Assembly (NCBI GenBank): GCA_033439765.1
Contig: JAULSN010000006.1
Span: 2,666,001-2,730,000, forward strand
From: Lasiosphaeria ovina
Taxonomy: Eukaryota; Ascomycota; Sordariomycetes; Sordariales; Lasiosphaeriaceae
Direction: 5' to 3'
Length of the DNA: 64,000 bases
Positions 23,996-34,050 of the stretch are shown here, piece by piece. Position 1 is the stretch's first letter; each line of letters begins with the position of its first letter. The notes beneath the pieces were generated by a model. That model ran no database searches. It worked only from the letters and a program-made list of their open reading frames with translations, and was not told the origin of the DNA. The position numbers and the translations under genes are program-made.

Positions 23996-25015
23996 GTGAT
24001 CGAGACGGAAAACGGCGAGAACTATAGGATTAGGAAGAAAGTAGGCGGGGGCTTATTTGGAGTTATTTTCGATAGAGACAAACTATTAGGTAGGAAGCCG
24101 GTAGTACGAGTAGCTATCAAATTCGTACGTAGTCTCTTAATAATTCTCCAATCTATATCTAAGATAAAGAAGCTTATAATATAACTAGGAACTATAAAGG
24201 TATAATAGCCCCTAGCTACGAGACGAATACCGGAACTATAACGTTCTTAGAGGCTACGGTAATACTCGAAACTATATTTTGTCTAAATCTATATACTAAT
24301 AAATATAAAGAGGATATCCTAAACGCCTATTACTTTAGCCCGCTCTACTACTATAATATTATAATTATAAATCTCCTTAGGCCGTCTCTTAAGGGCGCCT
24401 TTAATAACTATAATCGGAGGTTTATACCAAAGATAGTAGCTAAGCTAGCCGAGCCTATAGTACGTATATTATAGCGATCCCAGATCGTCCGTAATCTAAT
24501 ATACTTACTAGCTTTATAGGATTAAAGCTATATATAAGAAGGGATTAATATACCGCGATATAAAGCCGGAAAATTTCTTAATTGAGAGACCGGGAACGCT
24601 AGCCTCTAATATAATATATATTATCGATATTGGTACGGCTAAGCTATACCGAGATCCAAAAACGAAGGAATATATTCCTTTCCATTAATATACGCCGCTC
24701 GTGGGCACCGTACGATATATGAGCATCAATACGTACCTTGGTCGAGAGCAATTACGGCGAGACGACCTCGAAGCTTTAGGTTATATATTCTTATACTTTC
24801 TAAGGGGTAGTCTACCGTAGTAAGCGATAAAGGCGGCTATAAAAAGGGAAAAATATAAAAGAATTAGGGAGAAAAAGCAGGAGACGCCAATTGAAGATCT
24901 ATATATAGGATTTCCGAGTGAATTCGCCAAGTATCTTAACTATATCCGTAGCCTGAAGTTCGACGAGAACCCAGACTACTAGTACCTAAAGGGGCTTTTT
25001 CCGTAGGTATAGGAG
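23996..25015 (+). pseudogene. casein-kinase-1-like protein kinase, RIP pseudogene
   Basis: The text runs from a mutated glycine loop (YRIRKKVGGGLFGVIF) and VAIKF, through DLLRPSLKGAF (CK1 hinge, usually LGPSLEDLF). The catalytic-loop region is only partly readable (IPRYKAGKFLN, usually RDIKPDNFL). It then continues through [16 protein letters not shown] (activation segment and APE-equivalent region), [21 protein letters not shown] and ETPIEDL. It closes with [17 protein letters not shown]. This order is specific to CK1-type Ser/Thr kinases. At least ten stops and small frame changes rule out function. The glycine loop resembles the truncated copy at 9,875, so this family was duplicated and subject to RIP. 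Confidence 0.75.
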
Positions 25016-25629
25016 AATTAGGCTAGCTTGATAACGGGGAATTTGATTTGATGGAGGTTGCGAACGAGAGAACTAGACATATAGCCAGCCCCTACGCCGT
25101 CGGTGGTAGCACCCGTATCGTCAACATTAGGGCCGGTATGGTAGCCATTAGTCACCAGATAGGCTAGGGGGGAAATGGCTAATTCTGGCCTTACATAAAG
25201 TGTAAGCAGCCTTAGCTCGTCGACTATTAGTATAGCATATAAATGGAGCGAATAAACTCTCTTAATTTGTATAGAGTGGTCGAATTGTAACGCCTCCGTT
25301 AAGAAAAGCGACCAGCGTAGGTAGTCTATCCCAAAAAAATACGAGATACGGAATTTCAGTACTACGCCTATAAAACATCCCCTCCCTTCTCCCCGTAGTC
25401 TCCTGGTTCTTATCTATATTTCTAGTATCACATATTATCCTAAGACGAGCCTTCATTATTCGTAGCTTTCAAAAAGCTTATTATTTCTCGATTTATTTAA
25501 CTTTACTAATATCCTATACTCGTCCCGCTACGTCCTAACTTCTTCGTACTTCTTCCGAGCCTTGGATTATCCTAATTAAGCAGATAAAGACAGAAACCCC
25601 GTTATTCCTTTTCGCTATATTTATTAATA
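25016..25629. other. RIP-eroded intergenic tract
   Basis: No gene seen. The sequence is TpA-rich in all frames. Confidence 0.45.
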
Positions 25630-26963
25630 AACATTCTACTCTGGCGCCTCCAGACCCAGCTACCTACGAAGATATAACCTCCACCCTACCTAGCCCATAG
25701 ACGCGGTTAGAAACGGACGTCCAATCTTTCCACTAGGATATAGAGTTACCTATCGACAAGATTGAGGATATATCGGTCGCGGTAGAAATGAAGTTTTTAC
25801 TTCTACTACTTATTTTAGGGGGGATAGACCCTAAACCTAACGATAAACGGACCCCTCAAAATATTATAGACAGACGTAACGATACTAAGCTATACCAGAG
25901 AGAGGTCTACCAGACCCTTATAGAAACGATTCAAGGCGCGACCGGTGAGCGAGCTACGACAATATACGACATTAATAATAGCTTACTTGGTAAGCGTAAT
26001 TTCTAGGATACGTACTAGATTATTAAGAGAGCAAACTCTACCGTCCCCTTAAAGGAGTAGACCTCTATAATAGAGTACGATTGGGTCTAGGTGGAAATCG
26101 TCTCTCCGAAGTTACGCGCTATCCATACTGGAACTAAAGAGCGGGTGAAGAAGGTAGTCGAAGCGCTGGTTAGCGCCTATCGTCTAACCGTTAATTACGC
26201 TTACGAAATTCATATCCACCTCAGCCGGATAGACGGATATCCGCCCACCCTATTAACGCTTAAACGGCTGGCATTACTCTTATGGATGGCTAAGCCCCAA
26301 CTACGGAGTATTAGAAACCCTAATTCGCCTAATTATAATAACGTCTATATATAGGGCTCAGAGATGCGTAACCATAGCCGGCTATCTAGCGCGGTTTTCG
26401 ATCCATAATAAGAGATAGACGGCCGCCAGCTAACCGAGATTATTCCTATAGAGGATGAGCAAGTTACCGAAGTATTCCGGATAACCAAGTCTATGGCGAT
26501 GGCTAGGGACTTGGAGGCCCTGCAGAAAATATGGGCCCCCGAAGACGGCCAGGACTTTAGACAACTTCTTTCGGGGTCGACTCAGTAATATCGGCGGCTG
26601 GGGTTCAATTTTAGCGCGTTTGGGCTGGAGGATGAGAGGTCGCAAAAGAGCCCGAGAACAGTCGAGTTTCGTGTGATGGAGGGTACCGTGGAAAGTAGCC
26701 TAATTTTAGGCTGGATGAAAATTTGCTCAACTCTATTCGAGGTTGCGGTACAGAACAAGGACTAGAGGTTTGTTAATGCCATGGTCCGGCTGCTAAGCGC
26801 GTCACCAGCGAATTACGTGTTGGGACGGGAAAGCGAGGAAACTATAGGAAACAGAAGAGGACGGGAGTTCCGGGAGCTAATGATAGACTTACGAGTACCG
26901 GAGGGAGCGTATCAGGCTTTTGAAGAGAAGGTAATTCGGGATCATGAAGCTTTGTTATACTAG
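25630..26963 (+). pseudogene. amidoligase-family protein, RIP pseudogene
   Basis: A single plus-strand frame can be followed through scattered stops. It has VAVEMKFLL (the N-terminal strand usually VGVEIEF), EIVSPKLRA with GTKERVKKVVEAL, and EIHIHLS, the mutated counterpart of the conserved G-x-H-x-H-V block. It continues with the LALLLWMAKPQLRSI helix, NNVYI and SEMRNHSRL. It ends with RTVEFRVMEGTVESSLILGW, the signature of the fungal amidoligase domain (ATP-grasp-related, glutamine-synthetase-like fold, thought to form amide or isopeptide bonds). The last 320 bp are almost RIP-free. Most stops are at Trp/Gln positions. The true start is not visible. Confidence 0.75.
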
Positions 26964-27608
26964 CTCCCGTAGGGGCAGTGGCCGCCCTTTCTGGCTGTGG
27001 CGCGACGCGGGTAGATGACCCAAAGCCTGCAAGTTAATTAGCTGCACGACATGAGCAGACATGTGGCTGAGCGCCGCTGCTTGGTAGCACGGGGTTTGGG
27101 CTTGGAACAAGTGTGCATTGTAGGCGAAGAGAAACGAGGAGCGATTGGCTAGCGATTAATGACGGATTCATAAATTGAGTGTCGTATTGCAGAGCCGTTT
27201 GGCGTTGGAGAGGCTATGGTTCGTCCTAAGTCGCATTGTGTCCCTTGCACGCCCCTGTTGCTGTTGTCTCAGAGGCTCGCCGAATGTGGCTTGATAGCCC
27301 CGATATGCTTAATCACTAAGCTAGGATGGCCGGGAGCTTCCAGGTCTTGGCCTAGCTTGGGCCAGTTTCTGGGCCTATGACTACGGCAACTGACTGCGGC
27401 AATGACCTGGTTTTAGGCTCGCTGCTGGCGAATTTAAAATTGCCCTTTTCAGATCCACCTCAAACTTTATATAACCCACCTAGAAACCGATGAGACTGAT
27501 CTGCAAGCCGAAGCGACTCCTCTGCTTTAGAATTTGTCGATTCTAGATAAGAACTATCTATTATTTTATAGAAGATTCGTGTTATTAACTCCTTGGAGCC
27601 AAGTTGCT
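26964..27608. other. non-RIP intergenic segment
   Basis: Ordinary composition, no supported gene. It links the unmutated end of the amidoligase pseudogene to the MADS-like gene. A TATA-like TTTATATAACCCACC at about 27,465-27,480 and pyrimidine-rich DNA at 27,515-27,530 could be the promoter and leader for the next frame. Confidence 0.4.
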
Positions 27609-27965
27609 ATGATGGGCCGCGACCCTCTCAACATCAGGTGGTTGGGATATACGCGAGAGCTTTCAAAATCTTTCGGGGTTCGAACAAGAGGGCTTTTAAA
27701 AAAGTGTTGTGAATTAGAGAAGATTCGTGGCGTCCAGGTTGCCCTCGTTGTAGTAGTGGACCGAGGGCCTGTGTGTATCTACAACGAGCAAACAGTACTC
27801 CATATCGCCTCTCACACTCAACGGGGTAATGTATTATACTTGAGATCAGCAAAACCCCACCAAATAATGCCAGAAAGCACAACGATTTTTAAGCAATCAC
27901 TGTCACAAGATCCAAATCTGCTTCGGCTTAGTCACAAGGTTGATAGCACAACCAATAGTAGATAA
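27609..27965 (+). CDS. MADS-box-like small protein
   Basis: The frame starts at one of two adjacent ATGs (27,609 or 27,612) and encodes 118 or 117 residues. The N-terminal half reads MGRDPLNIRW, then RTRGLLKKCCELEKIRGVQV, then ALVVVVDRGPVCIYN. This follows the MADS fold: an MGR start, a basic helix with R-x-x-GLxKKxxEL, then a hydrophobic strand and a second strand. MADS proteins bind DNA as dimers in the nucleus. The usual KRK basic cluster is reduced, so binding is uncertain. No intron is needed. The C-terminal half is polar and unrecognised. Base composition is normal. It could be an N-terminal exon of a larger gene. Confidence 0.5.
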   Translation: MMGRDPLNIRWLGYTRELSKSFGVRTRGLLKKCCELEKIRGVQVALVVVVDRGPVCIYNEQTVLHIASHTQRGNVLYLRSAKPHQIMPESTTIFKQSLSQDPNLLRLSHKVDSTTNSR

Positions 27966-28165
27966 GCATCGCTTGTTTATGGCGGTAGTCGGGTACCCCG
28001 TAAAGTGCTTTTAAAAAATGATAGGATATAGAACTAGGTTCTGCTAAAACTAAGGACTATATATATTAGGATAGGCGGGTAGGACACCACAAAGGTATTG
28101 ATATACTTATCACCGCTATACCAAGCATGTACGGCACCCTATATAGCTTCTTAGATTACCGGTTT

Positions 28166-28893
28166 CTAATACCTTCTCCGTTTTGCTCTTGATCCTGATG
28201 CATCCCCTATAGGGCTTTGGCTTTTGGGCCTATCAAGTAGAGCATCCTGTCCTGCCGAGGAATACATTGCTTGAGTTTCGGGCTCGTCATTTTTGCTTCG
28301 CGATGCACCCTCCTTCGACACATTACGCGGTCTGGCAACCGTGCCATCGTGTGCTACTGGGAGGTGGTCCCTTGCGGCTTCGGATTTAGGAACTACCTGA
28401 ATATGGGATTGAGAATGCCAGTCCCGGCCATCTCTTTTTCCAATCTCCCCGAAAGCTGGGGAATTATCTGACGTATATCCGTAGAAAGCTGTATCGAGTT
28501 CCCTTGCCTGTAAAGGGCGGTTATTTTTGTGCGAGCGCAAGGTATGTTGCCGAGATCCTTCGAAATGTTGAATGTCCAATACGAAGGTTACTGGCCCCGT
28601 CTCAGAACTTGGGGTGAAGGAAAACTCTATCCGCTTATTTTCTGTGTCGCCGTTGACATGTACGGTGTATCGGAATGTATTATGGCGACAGTGTGCGTCT
28701 ATAGTATATCGAGCACCACTGAGGTCCTGAAGAACCGGATCATGATTCTCTTCATTTACCGAGGTCGATGTCTGGTCCAGAATAGAATACTCAAGTCGCG
28801 AACCCTAATGAGCTTTAGTATATAGTTCATCAATTTTGAGGTTCATGGTCTAACCTCGGGTGACTGTGTAGACTCCATAGGTATTTCCGACAT
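28166..28893 (-). CDS. two-exon protein of unknown function, basic C-terminus
   Basis: Exon 1 is 28,893-28,855 (13 codons, MSEIPMESTQSPE). A 50-bp intron at 28,854-28,805 (GTTAGA...CATTAG, with CTAAAG near the 3' end) follows, and exon 2 is 28,804-28,166. Joining them gives 225 residues in one frame. Without the splice, a stop interrupts. Exon 2 begins GSRLEYSILDQT, has a moderately hydrophobic middle (KRIEFSFTPS, TFVLDIQHF), then a long polar region rich in Ser, Asp, Arg and Lys, ending GSRAKRRRY, a possible nuclear-localisation signal. Weak similarity to nothing I know. The neighbouring MADS-like gene is on the opposite strand about 200 bp away, tail to tail. Confidence 0.5.
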
Positions 28894-30520
28894 CTCGGAT
28901 TGCTCTATTTGAAGTTGCTGTTTTGCGGCGTATGGATGACTTATGATGCGATTTGAAGAGTCCAGTTACTATTTTACCAGCAAACCATTCTGGAGTTGGC
29001 TCAGGTCTTTATATAGCCATACGGCTAGACCAAAGAATTGCCACTTCTCCTAGTTGTTCGCGACATTTAGTCCACCCTTGGTTACGAGTTTTGTCAGCCA
29101 ACCAGCCTCTTCTATTGTCGTATAGCCCTCCCTACTGGGATGCGCCTGGTCAACTTTCTTTCCCCCAGTCCTAGAACCACGCCACCTATGACTATGACCG
29201 GCGTTTCTTTGTAAGTGATAGTCTTGTCCCCACCAAGGCAGCCTTACCTGGTTGGTTGCCATCATGCCCTCTGCCTTGGTCCTCGCGAGTCCTCTTTAAC
29301 AGCCACTCATTCTCCCTCTTCCCCCCCCCTTTCGCAGCCTGTTAACCTCTTGCGGATTATAAGATTCTTCACTTTCGCACGACAGTTATATGCCCAGCCG
29401 TTCTCCGCATGCGCACAATAGGCACGCAGTACCTTCAGCATAAGTACTCGAAGTAGATACTACCCTTCTCATTATTGCACAAACATATATGATGATTTAT
29501 TTAGATAGTGTTTCATCTCTTATTATAATATTAGTGCCGGCCTTGGGAAGTTAGGTTCCGTAAAGAAATATTGGTTAACGACCCCCCAGATGTCAGCCCA
29601 TTTCTCAAACCTCCTCCACGCATCCATCTACCAAACGATGGGCGTATTAAAGAGACTAGCAACGTAAGAAAATCATGAATAGCAAAGGTGTTCGCAAAGA
29701 CCTTTTCGGCAGTATCATTAGCAACGTACTACACTTAGCTTATATATACACTTACTTGCAGCCTCGATATTTGTAATACGAGTGGTACTCCACATATAGT
29801 AGCGCCAAATGCTAAGACGCGAAGTGGGCACGAATTACACAGGATACCTCGACCAATAAGACATCTATCATGTTGCATCTCCAACTCCTAAACTATCTAG
29901 ATCCGGTAACCAACCGTAGCTGACGTTTGTAGGATCGGTGGAAGAACCGGTGGAAGGACCGGTAATTTTAATTCAAGGATATTTCCGATGGGGGGGAAGG
30001 TTAGATCGACAACATTAGCTAGCAAAAATGAGATAAAAAGTAGGAGGTCAAATTATGTTGTCTTTTAGAGACTCTAGAGTATCGAGGAGTCTGGCGGTAG
30101 AACAAATGCTTGAGAAAGTACACTTCCAAATAGACTCCAAGGGTATTCGTAAGAGAGATAAGCATATACGTAACAATATATAATACTGTAAGACTTCCTA
30201 GAACAATTATATACCAAAAGTAATCTCTATAATGAGGTTTATGGCACAGAGTGGCACAATACGCTTTCGTGTTGGTTGGTGCAGTACTTCGTTTCCGTAT
30301 AATAATAGAATTTTATATGGGACTTTAAGAGGACCAAAAGTAGTCCCAAACTCGGTCATCTGTAGTGCGGCACCGGAAAGTTAAGTCTTATTTAAGGGTC
30401 TGCCATTCTATATTCTAGGACCGTTAATTCCATATTTCAGTCCTATATTCCCAGCCTAGCGCTGTTTGGTTCCGCCGCGTAAAAAGTTATTATTACAAAA
30501 GGCAGCCTTCTGAATCGAAA
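28894..30520. other. gene-free segment, partly normal, partly TpA-rich
   Basis: Mixed composition with CT-rich runs at about 29,290-29,340. A local triplet of CGGTGGAAG(A/G)ACCGGT-like units lies near 29,935-29,965. No coding feature is supported. The stretch next to 30,521 includes a possible promoter for the second MADS-like frame. Confidence 0.45.
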
Positions 30521-30832
30521 ATGATATCGCCTAACCCTGTATTGCGAAGCCGCTTGAGAGGCCGTTCTGTGGCTGGGAAGGCTTTACGCGAGCGCGTCAT
30601 AAAACCAACGAGACGGCTGGTGGATGCCCTTAGCTATAAAAGCGCTATAGACGATGATACAAAGTCAATAAGGAGATATAATAAGAAGCTTAGAAGAAAC
30701 TTAGAAGGTCTCCTAAGTAAATGCTACAAGTACGGGGAGCTAAAAGGAGTCGAGCTAGGCATATACATCGATTATACGGAAAAGAATGAGTTCGTATCCT
30801 ACGAATCGGAAGGTTTCTCTTACAATACGTAG
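30521..30832 (+). CDS. second MADS-box-like small protein or fragment
   Basis: This 103-residue frame from a real ATG contains YNKKLRRNLEGLLSKCYKYG, then ELKGVELGIYIDYTEKNEF. It aligns in pattern with the protein at 27,609: a basic helix with R-x-x-GLL-x-K-C, then EL/EK-x-x-GVxxxxxxxD. The N-terminal 40 residues are Arg-rich (RSRLRGRSVAGKALRERV). The following DNA (30,833-31,060) is increasingly TpA-rich and includes readable continuation text after stops, so this may be the surviving first exon of an eroded gene. If translated alone, it would be a minimal MADS domain without an effector region. Confidence 0.4.
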   Translation: MISPNPVLRSRLRGRSVAGKALRERVIKPTRRLVDALSYKSAIDDDTKSIRRYNKKLRRNLEGLLSKCYKYGELKGVELGIYIDYTEKNEFVSYESEGFSYNT

Positions 30833-30999
30833 ATCCTAGACAAGGTGAGTTCAGGCTCCTATAACCCTATAGCTAACTTCTAACCTCAAGCAGAAGGAGC
30901 AATCTAATTCTAGGAACTATTTACCAAGAGATATAAGGAGTAAACTAGGACTTGTTCAACCTAAAACCGTTCCCAAAAAGAGAATAGAGAATATAAAAA

Positions 31000-32988
31000 T
31001 AGCTAGAGTAGAAATAAAAGCCGAGCCGTATAAAATATTTAGCCTGGACAAGTTCCTAGAGCTACCTAAGCTTAGGCTGTTAATACTAAATAGGAGCTGA
31101 AAATTTGGGCGCGTATTAATAGTAGAGAAGTCGGAAGGAATATTTATATAAGTTATTCGTTCAAATTTGGGTAGATACTAAAGTTAGTATAGCTAAGACG
31201 TTATATTTACTAACCCAAAATAAGATATAAGCTATAATTAATTACTAATTACGTTTCTTTAATAAGTAAATAATAGAACGCTCGTTACGAGAAAGGTCTG
31301 CTACTAACGACTAGTACGGTATAGAGGGTAATATCGGTATATGACCGGCACTTCCTACGTAGGCGACGATCGGTCGGTAATCGTAATACGCCGGACGGCG
31401 CGGTATTATATTGAAGAGTAGATTTAGTTTAGAACTTTAGTAGGAAGTCACTTCACTATAAAAATACTAGAAAAGTGACCTTAGTTAGAATTATATATAG
31501 GTAACTAGCTTTTAGGTTAACTAGCTAAATCGCCTAGCGGCGTAATATCCGCGTATTTAGGCTTATTTCTAATTGGATGGTAGATACGCGGAAGGGACTA
31601 TATGAAAAAGCTCTCGCTACTATACCCAGGAGCTAATAGTAAGATAGCTAGATTATCTATACGATAAGCGTTATAGCTATATCGCCCTTAACCTCATTTA
31701 TAAAGTTTAAACTCCGGCACCCTTCGGTAGTTCGGTAATTCTCTCGGGTATGTTAGTTATTGGAAAACTAATATATCAGTATTTATCGTACGACCAAGTT
31801 AACCTCAAGTTTCTTAATATTGCTTATTTCGGCGTCCTACGCTTCTGGGGTACTACTCGAATACTATATCTACCTCATCAGCTAAATTAATCTAACGCTA
31901 CCTCTTTCTCTCTATATCTCTTCTCGACTACGCACCGTCCTATAAGAAATCCAAGGTACTGGCTAGTCTTAAGAATCTACTTAGCTTTAATAGGTACTTG
32001 GTGGTACGCGCCTCGGGAAGCGCCCCCCTTCGCCTGCCTCTCTCTGAAATCACATTCCTCGGCTTCCGCGTATTATAAATTAGCCCGCGTATAAGTTTTT
32101 ACTCTATATATAGCCCCTATTCTATATTATAAGAATATAAGCCTTACGCCGCCGACGCTATAAAGAGATCCTAATTTTAGGTTGTCGACCTAGACTATTA
32201 CCGGAACTGGAATATACGGTTCGGAAGCCCAGATCCTATTTCCTCGGCTAGTAACGGCATAATACGTAACGGGATAGATCTTAAGTTTGAGGTTCTACAG
32301 CCCCTTAATCCGGCGGAGGGCGTCCTTGGCCTGCGTTAGATACCCTGAGGGCCGATAGCCGTGGCCTAGCGCTACCGAGAATTGGATCGTCGGTAAAGGA
32401 TTCGAGTAAGTTTCAGCCCTAAGGACGTTCCACTCTATATATAGCGGCCGCTATGGTCCTATTTCTGGGATATCTTGCTATATATAGATGGCGTAAGGCT
32501 AATATTTAATAAGTAGAGTTAGATTTTGGCCGTAGGACGGGACGCGTACCCGACTTAGTAGGTAGACGGGACGCGTACCCGACTTAGGAGGTATATAATA
32601 TCCGAGCCCTCCCGGAGTGATATATCGTCCTATATTTGGCCCCCGCTATAGCGTAATGAAATAGGGGAGGGGTAGTAGTTAATAAGGAGAGTTGGTAGCC
32701 CAAATTCGGGTTATAAGAGAGAACTAGTTAGCCTAGGCTAAAATTTATTACGGGGAATTAGGATAAGTCTATTTTTATCTTCTAAGAAAAAGTTATTAGT
32801 ATTAGTCCTTTCACCTCTATCGTTTTTTAGTAATAAGTAATTATTATTTTATTCTTCTCCAAAATACATCCTCGGTTAACTATATATAAATTATACTTAC
32901 TTAACCTTAGAGAGTACTCCACTTTAATTATCCTTATACTAGCCAATCTTATATTTTATTACGGCGCCTTCTAAGAGAAGTAGATATT
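31000..32988. other. RIP-eroded tract with one long near-open plus-strand frame
   Basis: From about 31,830 to 32,450 a plus-strand frame gives readable protein text (YRNWNIRFGSPDPISS, DLKFEVLQPLNPAEGVLGLR) with stops at Gln/Trp-type positions. I cannot name the family. The rest is eroded beyond reading. A short tandem repeat inside is listed separately. Confidence 0.35.
32536..32588. repeat. 29-bp tandem duplication
   Basis: GACGGGACGCGTACCCGACT begins at 32,536 and again at 32,565, followed both times by TAG-AGG-like text. The two copies are nearly identical, so the duplication is younger than the surrounding RIP. Confidence 0.8.
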
Positions 32989-34050
32989 ATGAATCCCCGG
33001 CTAAATATTAGAACCCCCGAGATATAAATATATATACCTCGAGGAGCGGCGCTAGGCATACGGACTCCTGGTACTAATAGCCTACTAGGCATTCAGCCTC
33101 CAGTATTAAGTATTACCCAAACGAATCCGGTAATATGCTATTTACTCTCCGTGAACGACTACGCTAATAAGTTGGTTAAGGTATACGTAGCGGTACTAAC
33201 TAGGGGACCGCGAGAGGAAGACCCAATTAGCTATAATATACGGATCGCGGATTAAGCTATTATAGTACTTCGCTAAAGTATTACCTCGGTTATCGGCTAT
33301 AAGACGTCGATACGCGTTTAGTTCCAGAAAAATCTTAAGACTTTAACGGTAGAATATAACCAACTACTTGGGTATTAAAGAGAGCTCAGTATATAGTACT
33401 ATAATCTTCGGAGCGAGTACCACCGTCTCTCTAAAGATCTTACAAAGGCCGGGGAAAATCAGGCCAAAGTCCAGGCTACGCTTAACGAATAGAAAATTCT
33501 CAGAGAGGAGGCTAATCTTCGAGTCTAGGATACCTAGGAAGAGCTTTCGGCGCTTGAAGAATAGTAATAGGAATATCCACCCTACGAGGATATTATTAGA
33601 ACTCTCTAAGGAGGAATCGAGGAAAGAGATACCAAACTCACGAATCTAGAAGAGGAGCTTGAAAGATAAATCGTTAACGCCTCAAAGTTCAAGGAGGAGA
33701 ATACTACTCTTAAGAGTAGTAATCAGAGGCTTGAGATAGCCGCTAACCAATTGAGAGATATATAAATGGAGATGGAAATATTCTATAAGGACGAAGTCCA
33801 GGACCTCGAGGAAAAGAACGCCAGCTTGAATAAGGCGGCTAATAATAGGATAAAGGCTGCTATAGAGGAATCCAAAAGGGAGAACCAGTAGCTAATGGAT
33901 GAGAAGGTAGTACTTGATCAAGAGCTTGAGGCTTTAAAGAATATTCTACTTAAATAGTTCCCGGACCTCTATAGTAATCTTGATAACCTTACGTTAGTTA
34001 TAGCTGAAATTGGAGACGGAAAGAAGAAGAAGCGAAAGTCTGGGAGATAA
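32989..34050 (+). pseudogene. coiled-coil protein, RIP pseudogene
   Basis: One frame runs 354 codons from ATG at 32,989 to TAA at 34,050 and needs no intron, but it carries many in-frame stops, almost all TAG/TAA. The text from about codon 115 on is a heptad-rich helix: LRSEYHRLSKDLTKAGENQA, EERDTKLTNLEEELERQIV, KFKEENTTLKSSNQRLEIAA, EVQDLEEKNASLNKAA. It ends in a basic tail (KKKKRKSGR). This suggests a long dimeric coiled coil, possibly nuclear. Coiled-coil text is low in specificity, so no family is assigned. Confidence 0.6.
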
